Source: Gymnorhina tibicen (lineage: Eukaryota > Chordata > Aves > Passeriformes > Artamidae). Taken from it: a DNA stretch of 64,000 bases. The notes beneath the pieces are model-generated. The model did no database searches. It was not told the origin of the DNA and saw only the letters and a list, made by a program, of their open reading frames with translations. This document shows positions 18,642-31,929 of this stretch, in pieces. How positions within the stretch are numbered: the first letter of the stretch is position 1; the number at the start of each line of letters is the position of its first letter. Location: NCBI GenBank assembly GCA_013399875.1, contig VXAZ01006775.1:6356148-6420147 (forward strand), read 5' to 3'. Made by a program: the position numbers and the translations under genes.

Positions 18642-19437
18642 TGTCATAAATAAAGAGTTGGCTTTTGCATCTATGAGATGACGAGTAATTAGTTTGAAGT
18701 TATTTATGTTATTAGTACATGATTGAGTTGTTAAGTAATCCCTAAAGTTAAGAGAGTTTATAGTTTTGTCTTCCTCACTAGTATAAGTGTTTAAAGGCTA
18801 AGTGTCACTTTGATGTTCTAATCAAAGTTGAAAAGTTCAGACTGTATTACAAAACCTTGTAATACAGTATTCAAGATCTTGTAGTATTTCAAGAATTAGA
18901 AATTAGTATTGTAGTATTTCTTGAAATAAGGTTCAAGTTGAGTTGTGTTGTAGAAAAGGAAAGACCCTCTTTAGGGGGCTAGCTGAGATCCTGTCACCGA
19001 GCTCCATGGAAACCATGAATTTTAATGCGAGATTCTCCCTCCAAAATCTGGATCACTTAGAGACTGCACCCCTAGCAGCAAGGGAGCCATTGGTTGAAGG
19101 ACCTTGCATCATGCTCTAATCTAGAGCCAATGATTTGGACCTCGAAAGGAGTCAACCAATCACCCCCTACCTGGGGGGTGGGACAGTGGGCGGTGAGGGG
19201 AGGAGCCAGAGTGGTATAAAATCCCTGTCACAGCTGGGAGACTGTTCTTTTGCTTGGGATGGAGTCCAGGCAAAGCCCGGTGCTGTGGGTCTTTGCACTG
19301 GGTCTACAGCTGTATTGGCTCTAAGGGTCTTCGATGGCTGCGAGCCCAGATCAGTTGTTTTGGATGAGGGAATCTTGCCATGTTGTATAATAAATTAGAT
19401 TCTAAAATTCAAATTTAGTGTGGCCTCATTCCTGACA
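18642..19437 (+). repeat. outer provirus 3' LTR, full-length form
   Basis: 796 bp from TGTCA to TGACA. U3 holds CCAAT-type boxes near 19090-19165. The TATA box is TATAAAA at 19215-19221 and the polyadenylation signal AATAAA at 19389-19394. It has about 380 bp absent from the 5' LTR, including two hairpins near 18841-18927. Because the 5' LTR lost this U3 block, the 3' LTR is the better copy of the family. Confidence 0.87.
18841..18868. repeat. perfect 12-bp hairpin in outer U3
   Basis: ACTGTATTACAA and TTGTAATACAGT form perfect arms around a four-base loop AACC. A second pair, ATTTCAAGAA and TTCTTGAAAT, lies within about 60 bp downstream (18886-18927). Confidence 0.75.
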
Positions 19438-19504
19438 CCAACACACAACTCAGATCCAGCAGAGTAATTTTCACTCGTGGTGACAATGAGTGAACTTCAG
19501 CTTT

Positions 19505-19562
19505 CCCTACTTAGAATCATTTAAGTTGGAAGAGATCCTTAAAATTGTTCAGTCCGACAAGT
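19505..19562 (-). repeat. CR1 LINE 3'-end remnant, antisense
   Basis: AATCATTTAAGTTGGAAGAG followed by a decayed continuation to about 19562 resembles the reverse complement of the CR1 3' end, where sense CR1 ends in a TCCAACC...ATGATTCT pattern. It is short and diverged. Confidence 0.5.
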
Positions 19563-22500
19563 GTTTTCTGCCCTATTACCAGCCAGAGAATCTGTGCACG
19601 AGAGGCAAATGTGAAACACCCCTTGAGTACCTGCTCACATTCTCTGGAGAAGTGTTTATAGTCAGCACAATCATGGCATACAACTTTATTTATTCAGTGC
19701 CTAGTGTAAAACTGTAATTTCTCCTGTTCAAATACCAGACCCTGTGTGTATGAATGGTATATATTAGTATATTTTTTTTGAGATGACAGAAATGAGCTCT
19801 GTGGTTTTCAGAAAGTTCCCTAATCTAATGAAGCTTTTAATAAGAATACTAAGTTAGTGTTGCCTTACTGTGTTTAGATCCCACAATAAGGAAAAAACCC
19901 ATTCGCATACATGAAGTTAGATCTGATTTGTGCAAGTAACAATGTTTTGTTGCACTTCATTCGGACAAAAGGTTTTCTTGGACCCACAAGAAGATACAGT
20001 GCTTCTCTTCCAGGTTTTAGTATCTTACGAGAATATAAAATTAAATTTTTGCAGTTCATTGTGACCTCTTGATTGTGATTACATTTTCGTATGGAAGCAA
20101 AGGAAATAGATTTGGTGGCAGAGGCATTCACATAAAATTCCTGAGATACAGCTCTTCTGAGGTTGATGTGTTGAGTAATTTAACATTAAAGAGAACTTAG
20201 ACAAGAGAAAAATGAGGCAAACCGCCACATGAATTGGCAGTTACTAATTTCTTCACTTTGTGGGGTTGTTTTTTCAAATCTAGTCTGTTTTACGAAAACT
20301 ACAGGCAAAATAATTAATTATACCCTCTTCGGCGAATTCATCCTCAGAGTAGAAAAATGAAGATGATGAGAGCCTCATAAAACTAAATGCAGTGTAAATC
20401 CGTCACACCTCTTGTGTGAAGCAAACAGAAGAAGAGCATCACTCGATTGGGTCCCAGACTCTGGAGCACCTGGTACCGAATGCTGCCCTACCAGCTGCTT
20501 TGGGAATCCTCAGAGATCCCTCATGTGTTTAGCTCACTGTTTAAATATAGCATCCTGTAGCATTTAAAAGAGTGGAGGATTTTAATTAACCCTGCTCGAA
20601 GATATAGTGCTTTCTTATTTACTTTTCTAAAAGGAAATTGTGGTTTGGGATTACTTCTTTTCGCATTTCGAATTTAGCGTAAAACACTTAAGGGGATGTT
20701 CTTCCAATTTAACACGACTGGTGTGTGTTAGCAGCTACGTTTTCTGGCAGAGCTGGAAATCTGAAAGACTAGAAATGCCTGCCAGGATAGAAAAGCAAAA
20801 GTATGAAATGCTGCCACGTTCCTTCCAGCGTAATTCAGTAGCCTGAAGTTCAGTTAGGTGCCACTGGTTATTCGCTATCATCACGTGGCTTTACCTCAGA
20901 ACTTCGAAGCTCATGGAAATAGGGTTGAAAAGAAAATGTGGAGATGCTGCCTGAAACTCTGAGGCATTGCAAGATGTGCCTGTGCTTAGCACAGCTCTCC
21001 TCAGCTGCTGTTCACGTTGGTACCTAAGGGGAGAGAAATCAATAAAGCAATTACATTTACAGCTATGCATTCTTGGTAACAAAATCACTGTGCTCTTGGG
21101 GGCAGTAGATCAGGCACAGAGGCTTCAGTGTGTGCCTGGACTCAACAGCTCAATATTAATTTATAACTTTATTTATTACCCTTTGGGGTTTGTTTATTTA
21201 TTTATTTATTTCACGCTTTTTTTTTTTTTTTTTTAATTATTTNTTGAATGATGTACTACCCTCACATCACTCTGGAAACTAGGCTATCACCTTTGCTTTC
21301 TCCCACATAATAAAGCAGAAATGACTAATTGCTTTCACACTTCAGCATCTGAAAGATGCAGAAGCTGATGTGGTGCCTTACAGATCCACAACCAGAAAAG
21401 ATAAAGTAAAACAAGAGGGGAACACTTGCACAGTACTTTTTTGTGCATTCACCGTGCTGTCTCAGGAATGACTGCAGCCACTCCAGATGCTATAATGGAT
21501 TTAAATGCACACAACAACCAAAGTTCATGGAAACCATTTAGTCTTAGGGGTGAGGGACACTCTTTGGGTAGCTTCTCCAGGCAAAAGGAGTCAAGGCTAT
21601 TATGTGTAAAATACCAATGCTGCAGTAAACAAATCTAATGGAGCAAATAATGTAAATAATGTCAGCAGGAACACCTCTGTGTTGATTTGTAGCTCCAGGT
21701 GCTGCACTGGCAGCCAGATTTTAGGCTGAAACTGCTCTCCTCTGTGTTTGTAGTGCACAGTTCAGAGGGCTCTGAATGAAAGCCAGAGTATGGCTTCCAA
21801 AATACACTTTAAAGCAGACATTCCTGTCTCATGTAGAAGTCTAGGTGAAAAAAACCCCAGATATTTAAGAGGAAGAGTTCTTATTTTGAAAGACATTGCT
21901 TAGCATTTTTATATCTACAGCAAAAGGATTCTTTTGCAGCTTTAGTCTTCTTTTTCTGCAGAAGTCTATGAACAGAGTATTACTACTGTTAAAGAAATAA
22001 TTATTAGATATTAATACATTTTTTTATTTATTAAACAAATATAACCACTTTTATAGTGAAGCAGGAATTTGTCTGTAGGTTAAATTTTATTATGTTAAGC
22101 AGCTATTTATTTATTTCTGAGGTACAGTCTTCTACTGAGTAAAATTCTTCAGGAGTCATTTTTCAAATTAGGACAAGAATTTTCCAAGCTACCAGACTTT
22201 AAGCTTAGAGTTTTATTCTTCTTCAGAAAAAGAGGGGAAAAAATGAGTTTTTCTAGTCTCTGAAAATAAAAAGTGCTTCTGCCTAATATGTTTCTGTGCT
22301 TTACCTGACCTGAGTTTCTGATGAAAGATCCAGCCCTGTTTTCAGGTCATTGTTAGCTTTCCTAAAATTGAGTGTCCAGGCTTGAATGTGAGCTACTCTC
22401 CACAAATTACAATTCAGCTTCTTCCAGTTATAAAGCACATAACCCCTAACAGCAGTATCTGTTCTTAGAACCACATGGGTGAAATTGTGGCACTTTATAT

Positions 22501-25500
22501 ACCTCAATATTCTTTTTTTTTGTTCCCATGGAATAACAACATGTTCAAAAAATAGTCGGGATTATGAAGGAAGAAGAAGTAACACTTCTGCAGTTTTATT
22601 GATCAGGAAATTTTCAGAGAGTACATACAAATCAGAGTAAATTTTGAAGAACTTTTTCTGTTATTAACTCTTTGTAGGTTACAAAGCAGCTGCTAGATCT
22701 ATGAGATTAATATAAATATCTATACATTTATAAATCAGTTTATCATTAAATTACTTTATTTTCTTTCAGAAAGAAGCTTTATATGTTAGACAGTGTAACA
22801 ATCTCCATTTAAGTTTCCAGCAATTTTTTGCAATATCCTAGCCAGCCTGTCTGCCAGTTAGCCCTTACATGTTGCACAACACAAGAAGCTGTACGTGCTT
22901 GCAAATGCTAAAATATATTTTTAACATGAAACACAGCTTTAATTTTGAAAAAAACCAAAACCCATACATCCTATGTAGTGTATTTTGAATATTTGGAATT
23001 TTAAAAATTATTATTTCACTATCACCTTTGTACATGTTACATTAAATGCAAGCAGATTTCACCTAAAAATCTTCTTCTACACCATTTTCAGACTTTTGGT
23101 AGTGTTAAAAGGACCCAATTATAGAGGGTTTTGAACTGCTAATGACTCCATCCAACAGTATCTACAGAGAGGACGGAGCACAGTTACTGAAATGTCATAC
23201 GGACAGATTTCAGTTGTGTTTTCTTGTAATGTGTCAAAATCATTATTTTTGTTCTGCATTAGAACCTAAGTGGATAAATGATTGCAAATGTACTTAGAAA
23301 ACCTGATGTGTATTTCAAAATCATGCCCCAACCTCTTTCACAACCCCACTTGAAAATTCAGGAGACTGAAATTTTTTTTTCTTCTCAGGATCTCTTCTCA
23401 ATAAATTTCCTGCCACGGAGTTGTTTCCTCAGCCACTGATGAAATACCCAACAGCTCGAACCTGAAAGGTGTTACTGGCATCATTGATTATTGAAAACAT
23501 GAACCCATGAGCAAACACTGCTAACAGCACTCGGCAGTTGTCAGCATTTAAACAAGCCAATTAACTTATCATTAGGGCAAATTACACACTGAGCTCTACA
23601 GTGTTGCATCTAAGCTGCTGCAGATCCACTGCATTCGTTTCAAAGCAAGTTGGGTATCTCCACTGTGTCTCTGTCCGTTTTCTGCATAGAGGAGATAATC
23701 TGATAGATACCTCTCAAAGCTGAAAAACGAAATAAAAGGATCTTGTTTCTTCTCACTTAAGCAATTAGTACACCCACCAACCACTCTCTGCTCTCTTGCT
23801 CCCTTTTTTCTTACATTTGTTGTCAGGTTGCTCTGGGATTTCTTGCCTCGGTAGTGTTGCCTCCACCCCAGCCCCAGCTGGAGTGGCAATTGCTGCTCTG
23901 AAACTGTGGTTCTCATTTAAATACATCTGAGAAAATGTCAGCTAGCAGGGGCTGTTCAGCTGCTGCTTCAGTGTCTGATACAACACCCGAAACACGGGTG
24001 CAAGGTCAGGATGTGGCATATGAGATAAGCGTATATAAGCCAGATAAACTTTAACACTCTACAGATAGAAGAGATTCATGCACAGGCTGGTGTGGTTCTG
24101 GTCAGAATGACTTAGTTAAGCCCTGTTTTGAACTACACAACCAAAATTCCACCCAAAATGCAGTAGAAATCCTTTTTACTTCTCTGGGTGCTTTAGTTAT
24201 ACTTATCTAGAAACACTGATTATTGCTTTTTGTTGCATGGCCAAGGCACACGTCTGTGCTGCTGGAACAAAATCCATCACCTGGGACTTGTGCTGAGCCC
24301 TCCCGAGTGCTGAAAATTTGGTGGCCAACGAAAAACAGAAACACATCAACGTTTTCACTTCTTTCCAAGTAGAGCACTCAGCTCTGCAGAGGTTTATTAG
24401 TCAAGAAATTTCATTACAGAGGCTGTGGAACAAAGGGTAGTGATATTAGGGTTGCTTTACAAAGAATAAATTAAACAATAAGAGGAATAAGAGTGCAAAC
24501 AGTGGTTTCCTTTGACGCTGTGTCACTGCCTCACTTTTTTGACAGGTGTGGCAGGATCTTTTGAAGATGTCACTTTTGAAGAAGTGAGTGACAGTGACAC
24601 TCAGAATGTGTCATAGGTGACACAGGAGGTGTGATACTGGAAGGTGGCCAGAACTCTGCCTCATTATTAAGAATTCTTTGCACTAGCAGAACACAGGGCC
24701 TCCTAGTAGAAGGCCCCTTATTTCAGAAATTAATCAAAATAATACATATTAGGTTTCTAAATATCAGGGGATCAGGTTCACAAGGCACTGCTTGAAGTCC
24801 AGGTCAGTTTGACTAATTTTAATCCGTAGTGCTGGACATATAATAGCCTGTAAATGACCTCAGAGATGGCTTCATAGCTTTCTGCGAATAGTGAAAATAA
24901 GTACACACAAAATTTTCATTTTTGAAGATGGAGTCATATTCTTGCCCCCAAAGCACTCTTGTCTCATATGCAGAGCATCAGGGTCTCTAAAAAGAAACCC
25001 GCCACCTTTCATGAACTAGAATAACTTCTAGCTTGTGTTATGATAATAACCAGCATGCACCAGAGGAAGACTGAGAGGTTTTAAAGTAAGATTTTAAATA
25101 TTTCAAAGCGGAGTCAAGCACGAGCCACAGGGTGCCGCTATTCTGCCAAATAACGAGCATTTTCCTGAGTTCTACTTGCCCAGTGAGTTTAGGACAGCAG
25201 GAAAAGTTTCGGTGATACCTTGGAAGAGCTGAGGAGTGGTTCTGCATCCCGATTACCCTGCCTGCGGAATTACGGGGTGTGTTACGACTGCTTCACTGCA
25301 ATCAAGCCCATTAAAATGAGGAGAGTGAAATTCAGCATGAACAGAACGACAGAAGGGAGTAAAACACAGAGGCAGAGCCAGACAAGCTCTGAACAACTTT
25401 TCTTTCCACTCTATCACCACACAAAATTCTGATCAGATGCTTTAGTCTGTGGTTTAATTAGTGTGTACCGTATTTAGACAGGCTCTTAACATTTTGAAGT

Positions 25501-27318
25501 TGATCCCCCAAGATCACGATGCTCCACCTGTTCTGGTGTTATGCACAGACTTCTTAATTTAAAATCTGCCTCATTCCTGAGCTGCAAATGCCTTCTGGCA
25601 GCCTTGTCCTTCTGTACCTGGGACGAAGATGAGGTTAAGTGGTAAATGGCTCTTCCCACTGTTGCTTCAAGAAAAACTGCTCTGCACTGATTGAATAAAT
25701 TCCATATTGGAATGGCCTTGGCAGAGATTAGCTCTCCTTAGTCAATACAAATTATTTATTCAATTCCTTTTTAACCAGAGCTGCAAGTGCCCTTTTAAGG
25801 AAATGGTAATGCTTTCCACTTGCTTCTTTTAGTAACCCGGTGATGAAGTACTTCCTCATCTGTATACTGATTTTGTAATAGCTTGCAGTGATAATTTTCA
25901 ACAATAACAGGTTCTCCTAGTTTTTAATAGGTACCTTGCTGAGGCGAATGTAATTACTTTTCCACAAACTGCTGTAAAAACATGACAAATAGAAGCTTGT
26001 CCTACTTCAGCTCACAGCAGTGCTTAAAATTTTTGGATTCATTAATTTCTGTTGTTTACACTTTTTATCTTAGTTGTCGGCTAACTGGAACCTACCTCCC
26101 GTGTCTTTTACTGAGGTTCCAAAACGGGAATTGGAAATCAGTCTTCAGCACCTCCTTAAGGCAATTACGCTAAATTAAAAAAAAAAAAGTTACGTTTTAA
26201 ATAACTTTCCTATGGGTAGAACACTACCATATTTACTTCCAAAATAGCTGCAAGGAAGAAGTCACAGAGTGCAACAGAGTGATCACGACTAGCTGGGCTA
26301 AAATATACCAAAGCCACCTATGTAGTATTTGGTATTAAAAACTTAAGGGGTGGCAAACACTAGAATAGGAATTGAAGCATAAACAGATAAAATTCTTTTA
26401 ATCTTGCACGTATTCCTATATAAATATGTAATTATTTTCTTTATAAACTTCCTGCCTGTCTGCACAATTAAACATAAAATATCATTAAGAGGGATTGTAT
26501 GTGGTTGTGTTCAGTAACATTCAGTATTTCTAGTATCATTCTCTAAAGTTCTGCAGAATTACTCAGCCCTCCAAAACTAGGCAAATGTTAGAGCACTACT
26601 GCTAAAAATAATGAAAGTAACAATAACAACCCATTATAGGTTCTAGGGGTACCCCAAGAACTGTGTCTCGCTCACTTCAGTTTAATTTTGTTCTTCAGTT
26701 AAAAGAAAGAAATTACTACAAAATTACTAACACTGGACTTCATCATCAGCACCAATCCAGATTTGTTACCTTATCTGCTATTTCATATATTTGATCAGTA
26801 ATATTGTATTGACCAAGTACTTAAACACTATCTGTAGCACCCAACTCTGAATTAAAAATCTGTAAAGCAGCATGAACTTTTGCTCTCCACACTTAATGCT
26901 CTTTTCTCAAGATACCAGTTTTCTACTAGTTAGCAGGAAGACTGTAAAAAATAGGACTGCAGTTCTTCACAGTTTGCCCAAAACTGCACCCAAAGGAATA
27001 AGTTTTGCAGCAAGTCTGAGAGATTAATAAATTAGACAAATCAGGGAAAGAAAATAATTTTTTTACAAGGAAGCCTTGATGGAGCTCCTTTTCCATGTAG
27101 GCTGACTCACCAAATTCCTGTCTGCACAGCCCCGCTGAAGTAAAAATAAAGAGTTCTGCATTTTCTTTTAAACCTTCCTGCTTGTACTGCTCAGATAAAA
27201 GGTAGCTCACCCTTTGCATGGCAATACTAACCCGGAGTTCACTAATTATTCATGTCTACCAAGGTATCTTTTTACCTTGTTCAGAACAACTGTTTCAATA
27301 TCTTTCTCTCACACACAC

Positions 27319-27319
<1 letters not shown>
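19563..27319. other. gene-poor AT-rich DNA
   Basis: No exon with a convincing coding signal and no RNA gene seen. It includes a TTTATTTATTT run (about 21190-21212), a T18 run and a single N at 21243, and many short A/T runs. Open frames are below about 106 codons and look random. Confidence 0.5.

Positions 27320-27366
<47 letters not shown>
27320..27366. repeat. poly-A run of 47
   Basis: An uninterrupted A47 after a short CA repeat. It could be the tail of a retrocopy, but no parent sequence is recognisable upstream. Length in the assembly may be inexact. Confidence 0.85.
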
Positions 27367-27369
<3 letters not shown>

Positions 27370-28194
27370 CACAATATTGACACAACACTTTGAAATGTAA
27401 CTGCAAAAAAGCCTCTGCAAGTGCCCTCAAAACCCAATTTTGTTGAATATGTACTGTATTATTTAGGTGCCTGGGCAGCATGCAGTCACATTCCAGACAT
27501 GCTTCATGAACAAGAACTTTTCTTGAAGCTGCCTGATAGCAGGGTCCTCTTTTTTTTTTTTTCCTTGAATGTGGAACAACAGTTGACGTACAAGAAAAAC
27601 GCAGAAAATCAGGTCAATATATATAGTAAACAGTAAAGGCACCAACTGACTACCTGTTATATATCCCATTAGTTTCTGAAATACTGAAAATAGCTGTCTC
27701 CACTACAAATAGAAAGTAGCTGAAGGTTCTTTCTAATGAGCTGAAACATTGCAGACAAGAATCTTAAACGCATAAATAAATAGTAAATAAACAAATTTAT
27801 TTATTTAAAAATAAATATGTAAATAAATAACATAAACAATTGGTTTGGAGATGTTGTATGACAAGATCTAGGCAGGCTAGTGAAAGAGAGGTATGAGTTT
27901 AAGGGTTTGCCCAGTTGCCAGCCTGGCAAGACACACTGTGGTAATATTCCACAGCGACAGAACAAAACAAGATGGCAGTGGAGAACCCAGAGGGAGGAAA
28001 ATTACGTCTTAGTCCTGCAGAACTCTAAACAAACAGAAAAAAAGAAGAAAAAAGTACTTGATTTGCTACATTTTTGTTTGGGCAGTAGAGATGTCTAGGA
28101 TAAAGAATTTTCAGCTTACACCAGTAGCTGAACCTGTGCTTGAGGATTCATTCGCTAACAGAGAAAAGTGCTGAGAAAAAAAAGATGTGAGTAT
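27367..28194. other. AT-rich DNA with AAAT repeats
   Basis: Nothing coding is seen. Tetranucleotide-like AAAT/ATTT tracts occupy about 27769-27835, including a palindromic junction where the repeat changes strand sense. Confidence 0.45.
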
Positions 28195-28727
28195 TGTGGA
28201 GCCCTCCCTCCTTTCATCTGTTTTCAACCCAGCAATCCACACTCCTGTTGCCCTGTGCCGTGGCTGGGGCCACGGCCATCAAGAAGGGGACCAACCACGC
28301 CAATGGTTCAATGCCCACACAGCCCAAGAACCTTAAGGTTAGGGTGAGTTCCCAGAGGGCTGTGCAGAGCATGCAGATTTAGCCCCCATAAATGGCCACA
28401 GCCATCTCCTCCCCTTTTCCCCCTAGCTTTGGTTTCCCTTCCAGAAAGTTCTCTCTTCCCCGGTCCCTCATTGGCCCATGTTAATTCTCCCCGCCTACCC
28501 CTGTTACCATTGGTTATGCGCCCTCTTCCCTGCCTTTGTAACTCCCCTTTGCTGTAATGTCATTGGATGCTGTATGTTTTCCCCTCCCATTCTGTAGGGG
28601 TATAAAACCCCCTGTCACAGCCATTTTTTTCGCTTCTTCGTGCTGCTCCTTGGTTGCTGCTGGACCCTCACCCTCAGTAAACCATTCCCTTTTGTGTGGG
28701 CGGTACCCCGCACTCGTGGTCACACAC
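28195..28727 (+). repeat. LTR-like sequence, ends approximate
   Basis: The block may start TGTGGAGCC at 28195 and end near 28727 (TCACACA). It has ATTGG boxes (about 28469, 28509 and 28563), a TATA box TATAAAA at 28601-28607, and AGTAAA at 28676-28681 as a possible polyadenylation signal. The core promoter GGGGTATAAAA followed by CCC and TGTCACAGC is shared with the outer provirus LTR at 3810-3833. No target duplication was found, so both ends are uncertain. Confidence 0.5.
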
Positions 28728-31570
28728 CTGCACAAGCTGATCAGGAAAGAAGATCGGGAACTGATCAGGAGCTGAAAGAGTCACTAGAAAAAAATAAATT
28801 CTTCTTTACGCCTACCGAAAGTCACGCAGTCTTGTTAAATGTTACTTCCGGATTAAAAATTTGACCTTTGGGTGGAAAGAAGAGAATGCCTGCATGCTGC
28901 GTTTTTAAATTGTGGGAACTCCAGTGTAACCTCTCCAGGTAAGTGCTGAATCTCCAGTGAAGCACTGAATGAAGACACAGAAATACCCTGAAATTAAGTC
29001 AAACAGAAGGAGCAGAGGGGGTGAGTAGGATGATATAGCTGCATTGATTTAGGAGTAAAATGAAGACTTTGTATTTTACAGCACCTGTGCACAACTTAGG
29101 ACAGGATTGCTTTAATTGGAAACGCTGCTGAAATAAAATTGCCATAATTTCTGGCTGTTTATTTTATGTAGACCTCAGAGCAGTTGATAAAGTATGATGA
29201 GACACTTCATGTCATTGTCCCCTTGCAACTTTTCTGGCGTGGGACCATAATTACAGCAACACCCAAGGCAGGAGTCAGCTCAACACATTCTCGGCAACGC
29301 AAGATTTTACACAGAAAGTCAGGGCTCTCATCTGTGGGAAAAACTCATAGTAATATCACGTTGTTCTAGTTCACATTCTGGGCATAAAAACATCCTAGGT
29401 AAAGGCCTAGCAGCAAATGATGAAGACGTTTTTCCATGAGTTTAGGTACTTAAGAACAGTAACTCCACAAGGAAGTTATTCCCATGCTTTGGAATTGTTC
29501 TGTACAGGAGAGAGGCTCTGTGTGAATTTTGAAGCTGCACCCATTTGCCTTTGTTCATCTTCCATCTTACTGATAAAAGAAAAATTTTATCATAAAAATC
29601 ACTTGTCACATCCCTGGACTTGGCATCCCCTTCTGCAGCTGAACCACTGTGAGCATTTTGCTGTATCAGGGTTAAATGCACCTTTCAGCTTTAACTTTGA
29701 AATTATTTTATAATTGATCTTAAATCAGCAGAAAACACGGCACTGCTGCTGTTACAAACTTACCAAAACACAAAACACCAAAAAAAGTCCATGGCATTAA
29801 AGGCCATGGGTTATAACATAGATTATGCTGGTAGTTAGTCAATTGCTTATTGGGTAGCAAATGAGAAAACAGCATAAAGAAACAAAATATCCCTGAAAAA
29901 AAATCATGGGAATAGAATTTGTGTACCACGTGCTGATTTTAATCAGGTAGTTAGATTTAAAACAATTGTAACTTCAAATGTAAATGCACAGTTTTTTTAT
30001 TCAGGTGGATTTCAGAATACAGAGTTTTAACACTCTTAACACTTACTAGCTTTTTAGCAAAGGGGCAGAATAGGACTTAATTGTGTTTCACCATAAAGTA
30101 ATCAATTAGAAATAACAGCAGAAATGAACTTTTGCATGATAGTAACTATATTTCGCGTTAATTTGAAAGAAGTGTTAAGAGTGTAAGGTATTAGAAGAAG
30201 ATCAATTTCCTTTAGAAATCCATATTATGTGAGAAAAGAGATACGTTTTATGTTAGTTAGTACTTCATTACTTAACGCATCATTGCAAAGTACATCATGA
30301 ACCTGGAAAATAAATTACTTGTTCTTCATTTGAAGACCATAGCAGAGCCTCACACTCAGTCTTTTTCCTCATTTTCTTTCAAACTGTAAATGCTTTTTTG
30401 AGTGATGAGTGTTGCATGGTGTTACAAGGAGAGGGTGGTTTTGCCTTGAGAGACAAAGCCATGTAAAACACAGGGAGGTATTTCTAGGAAGAAGGCATGA
30501 GTGTATAGGAGTAAAATGGAATTTCTGCTGTTTACTTTATAATGCCAAACAAATGCTATTCATTCACATGTCACTTAGGTGCAATCCAAGGCACCTAACT
30601 GCCTTTCCTGTGATGGGAAAATTTTGGTTAGCAAAGTGACTGCTGCAGCCCTCACATAATTTACATGGACCAAAATTATACACATTATTTCACTGTCCTG
30701 TTGTTCTTCAACTCTATAATCTCAGAGATGAGGAGAGTAGGGCATTTGCTGACACCATCTACCAGGCCAGCCTTAATTTGCTTGAAAATAAGAGCTTGTC
30801 CTAGATCCCTTATAAACTTCCATCTCCCTCAAATAATCTCCACTGAGCTGGAATTTATGTAAAGTAAATTTGACTATTAAAAAAGCTGCTGAACACAACT
30901 CCTCCTTAGCACTCAGAGCAAACATACCATGACTTACTTTCTGTACCGCATGCAACAGAATGGCCTGACCCAAAGCTTTTTGAAGGGAAGAGAAAGAATA
31001 GGATTGATTTCCAATGGGCTCTGGCTTAGCCTGGAACCCAGTGCTCTCTTGGTGCTCAGTAAATTAATGTTTGGATGCCATGTGTCACCACGGCAGAAAA
31101 CATTAGATACAAAAATAGATTCAAAGTTCTGCCCAAATCGCTGTTACACAAGGTGTCATTTATGTGTCACCATGTTTGATGCTGAGATGATCCTTGGGCT
31201 AGCAAGCAGTGAAAGTTCACGGGCAGGCAGTCCCCTCCCTTCTGTAGGTCATTTTGGCAAATGAAAATGCTCTTCCACTGGCATTCATCATATAAGGAGC
31301 ATGTTATGGGGGGGTTTTTTTAAGCATATTCCTCAAGGTGCTTTTCCTCAGGCTAAGATCTCTAAAAGCTGTTCTTGGCACAGCAAAGATTTGGTCTCAT
31401 ATTAGAATCAAATTCTCTAATATATTTTTCTGATGTCCCTCCACTCCTTATTGAAGTTACTGAATATGTGATGCTGTGATTATTTTTTCGATTTGTCACC
31501 TTTTCCATACTCAAGTTACTTGAGCATTAAGAATTTCACTTTTCACCTGTGCAAAATGATTCCTTCCCCC
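28728..31570. other. gene-poor AT-rich DNA
   Basis: I see no coding exon, RNA gene or identifiable repeat in this stretch. Confidence 0.45.
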
Positions 31571-31920
31571 GGGCAGCCTGTTCCAATGCTTGATAATCTT
31601 TCCAGTGAAGAGTTTTTTCCTAATATCCTAAACCTCCCCTGGCACAGCCTGAGGCCGTTCCCCTCTCATCCTGTCCCTGTTCCCTGGGAGCAGAGCCCGA
31701 CCCCCCCCGGCTGCCCCCTCCTGTCAGGGAGCTGTGCAGAGCCACAAGGGCCCCCCTGAGCCTCCTTTTCTCCGGGCTGAGCCCCTTTCCCAGCTCCCTC
31801 AGCCGCTCCTGGGGCTCCAGCCCCTTCCCAGCTCCGTTCCCTTCGCTGGACTCACTCCAGCGCCTCAATGTCCTCCTTGGAGTGAGGTGCTCAAAATTGA
31901 CCCCAGGATTTGAAGTGTGG
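31571..31920 (-). repeat. CR1 LINE fragment, antisense
   Basis: The GC-rich stretch beginning GGCAGCCTGTTCCAATGC and containing CCTGGCACAGCCTGAGG-like text is the reverse complement of avian CR1 3' ORF sequence. It ends near a segment matching CR1 sequence upstream of that. The local jump in GC content against AT-rich flanks marks the insertion. Confidence 0.7.
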
Positions 31921-31929
31921 AATAGCTTT

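Larger units (their letters stand above)
3633..19437 (+). mobile_element. outer class I (gamma-like) endogenous provirus, interrupted by a younger provirus
   Basis: Two related LTRs (3633-4092 and 18642-19437) start TGTCA and end TGACA. They bracket a degenerate proline-type primer site, a gag fragment with one zinc knuckle, a UAG at the gag-pol boundary, protease, partial RT, RNase H, integrase and env, all on the plus strand. Without the 8.7-kb inner insertion and one copy of its target duplication it would be about 7.1 kb. The flanks CCAAG (3628-3632) and CCAAC (19438-19442) match at 4 of 5 bases and may be a decayed target duplication. Most of gag and the RT palm are deleted and every reading frame is broken, so it cannot be autonomous. 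Class I assignment rests on the PBS, the UAG junction, single-knuckle NC, the integrase C-terminal region and the env layout. Confidence 0.9.

Noticed and set aside
27320..27366. A47 run as the tail of a processed pseudogene
   Set aside because: No recognisable gene-derived sequence or target duplication was found next to it.
27769..27835. AAAT/ATTT blocks considered as a possible direct-repeat array
   Set aside because: There are no regular spacers. It is simple sequence, not a CRISPR array.
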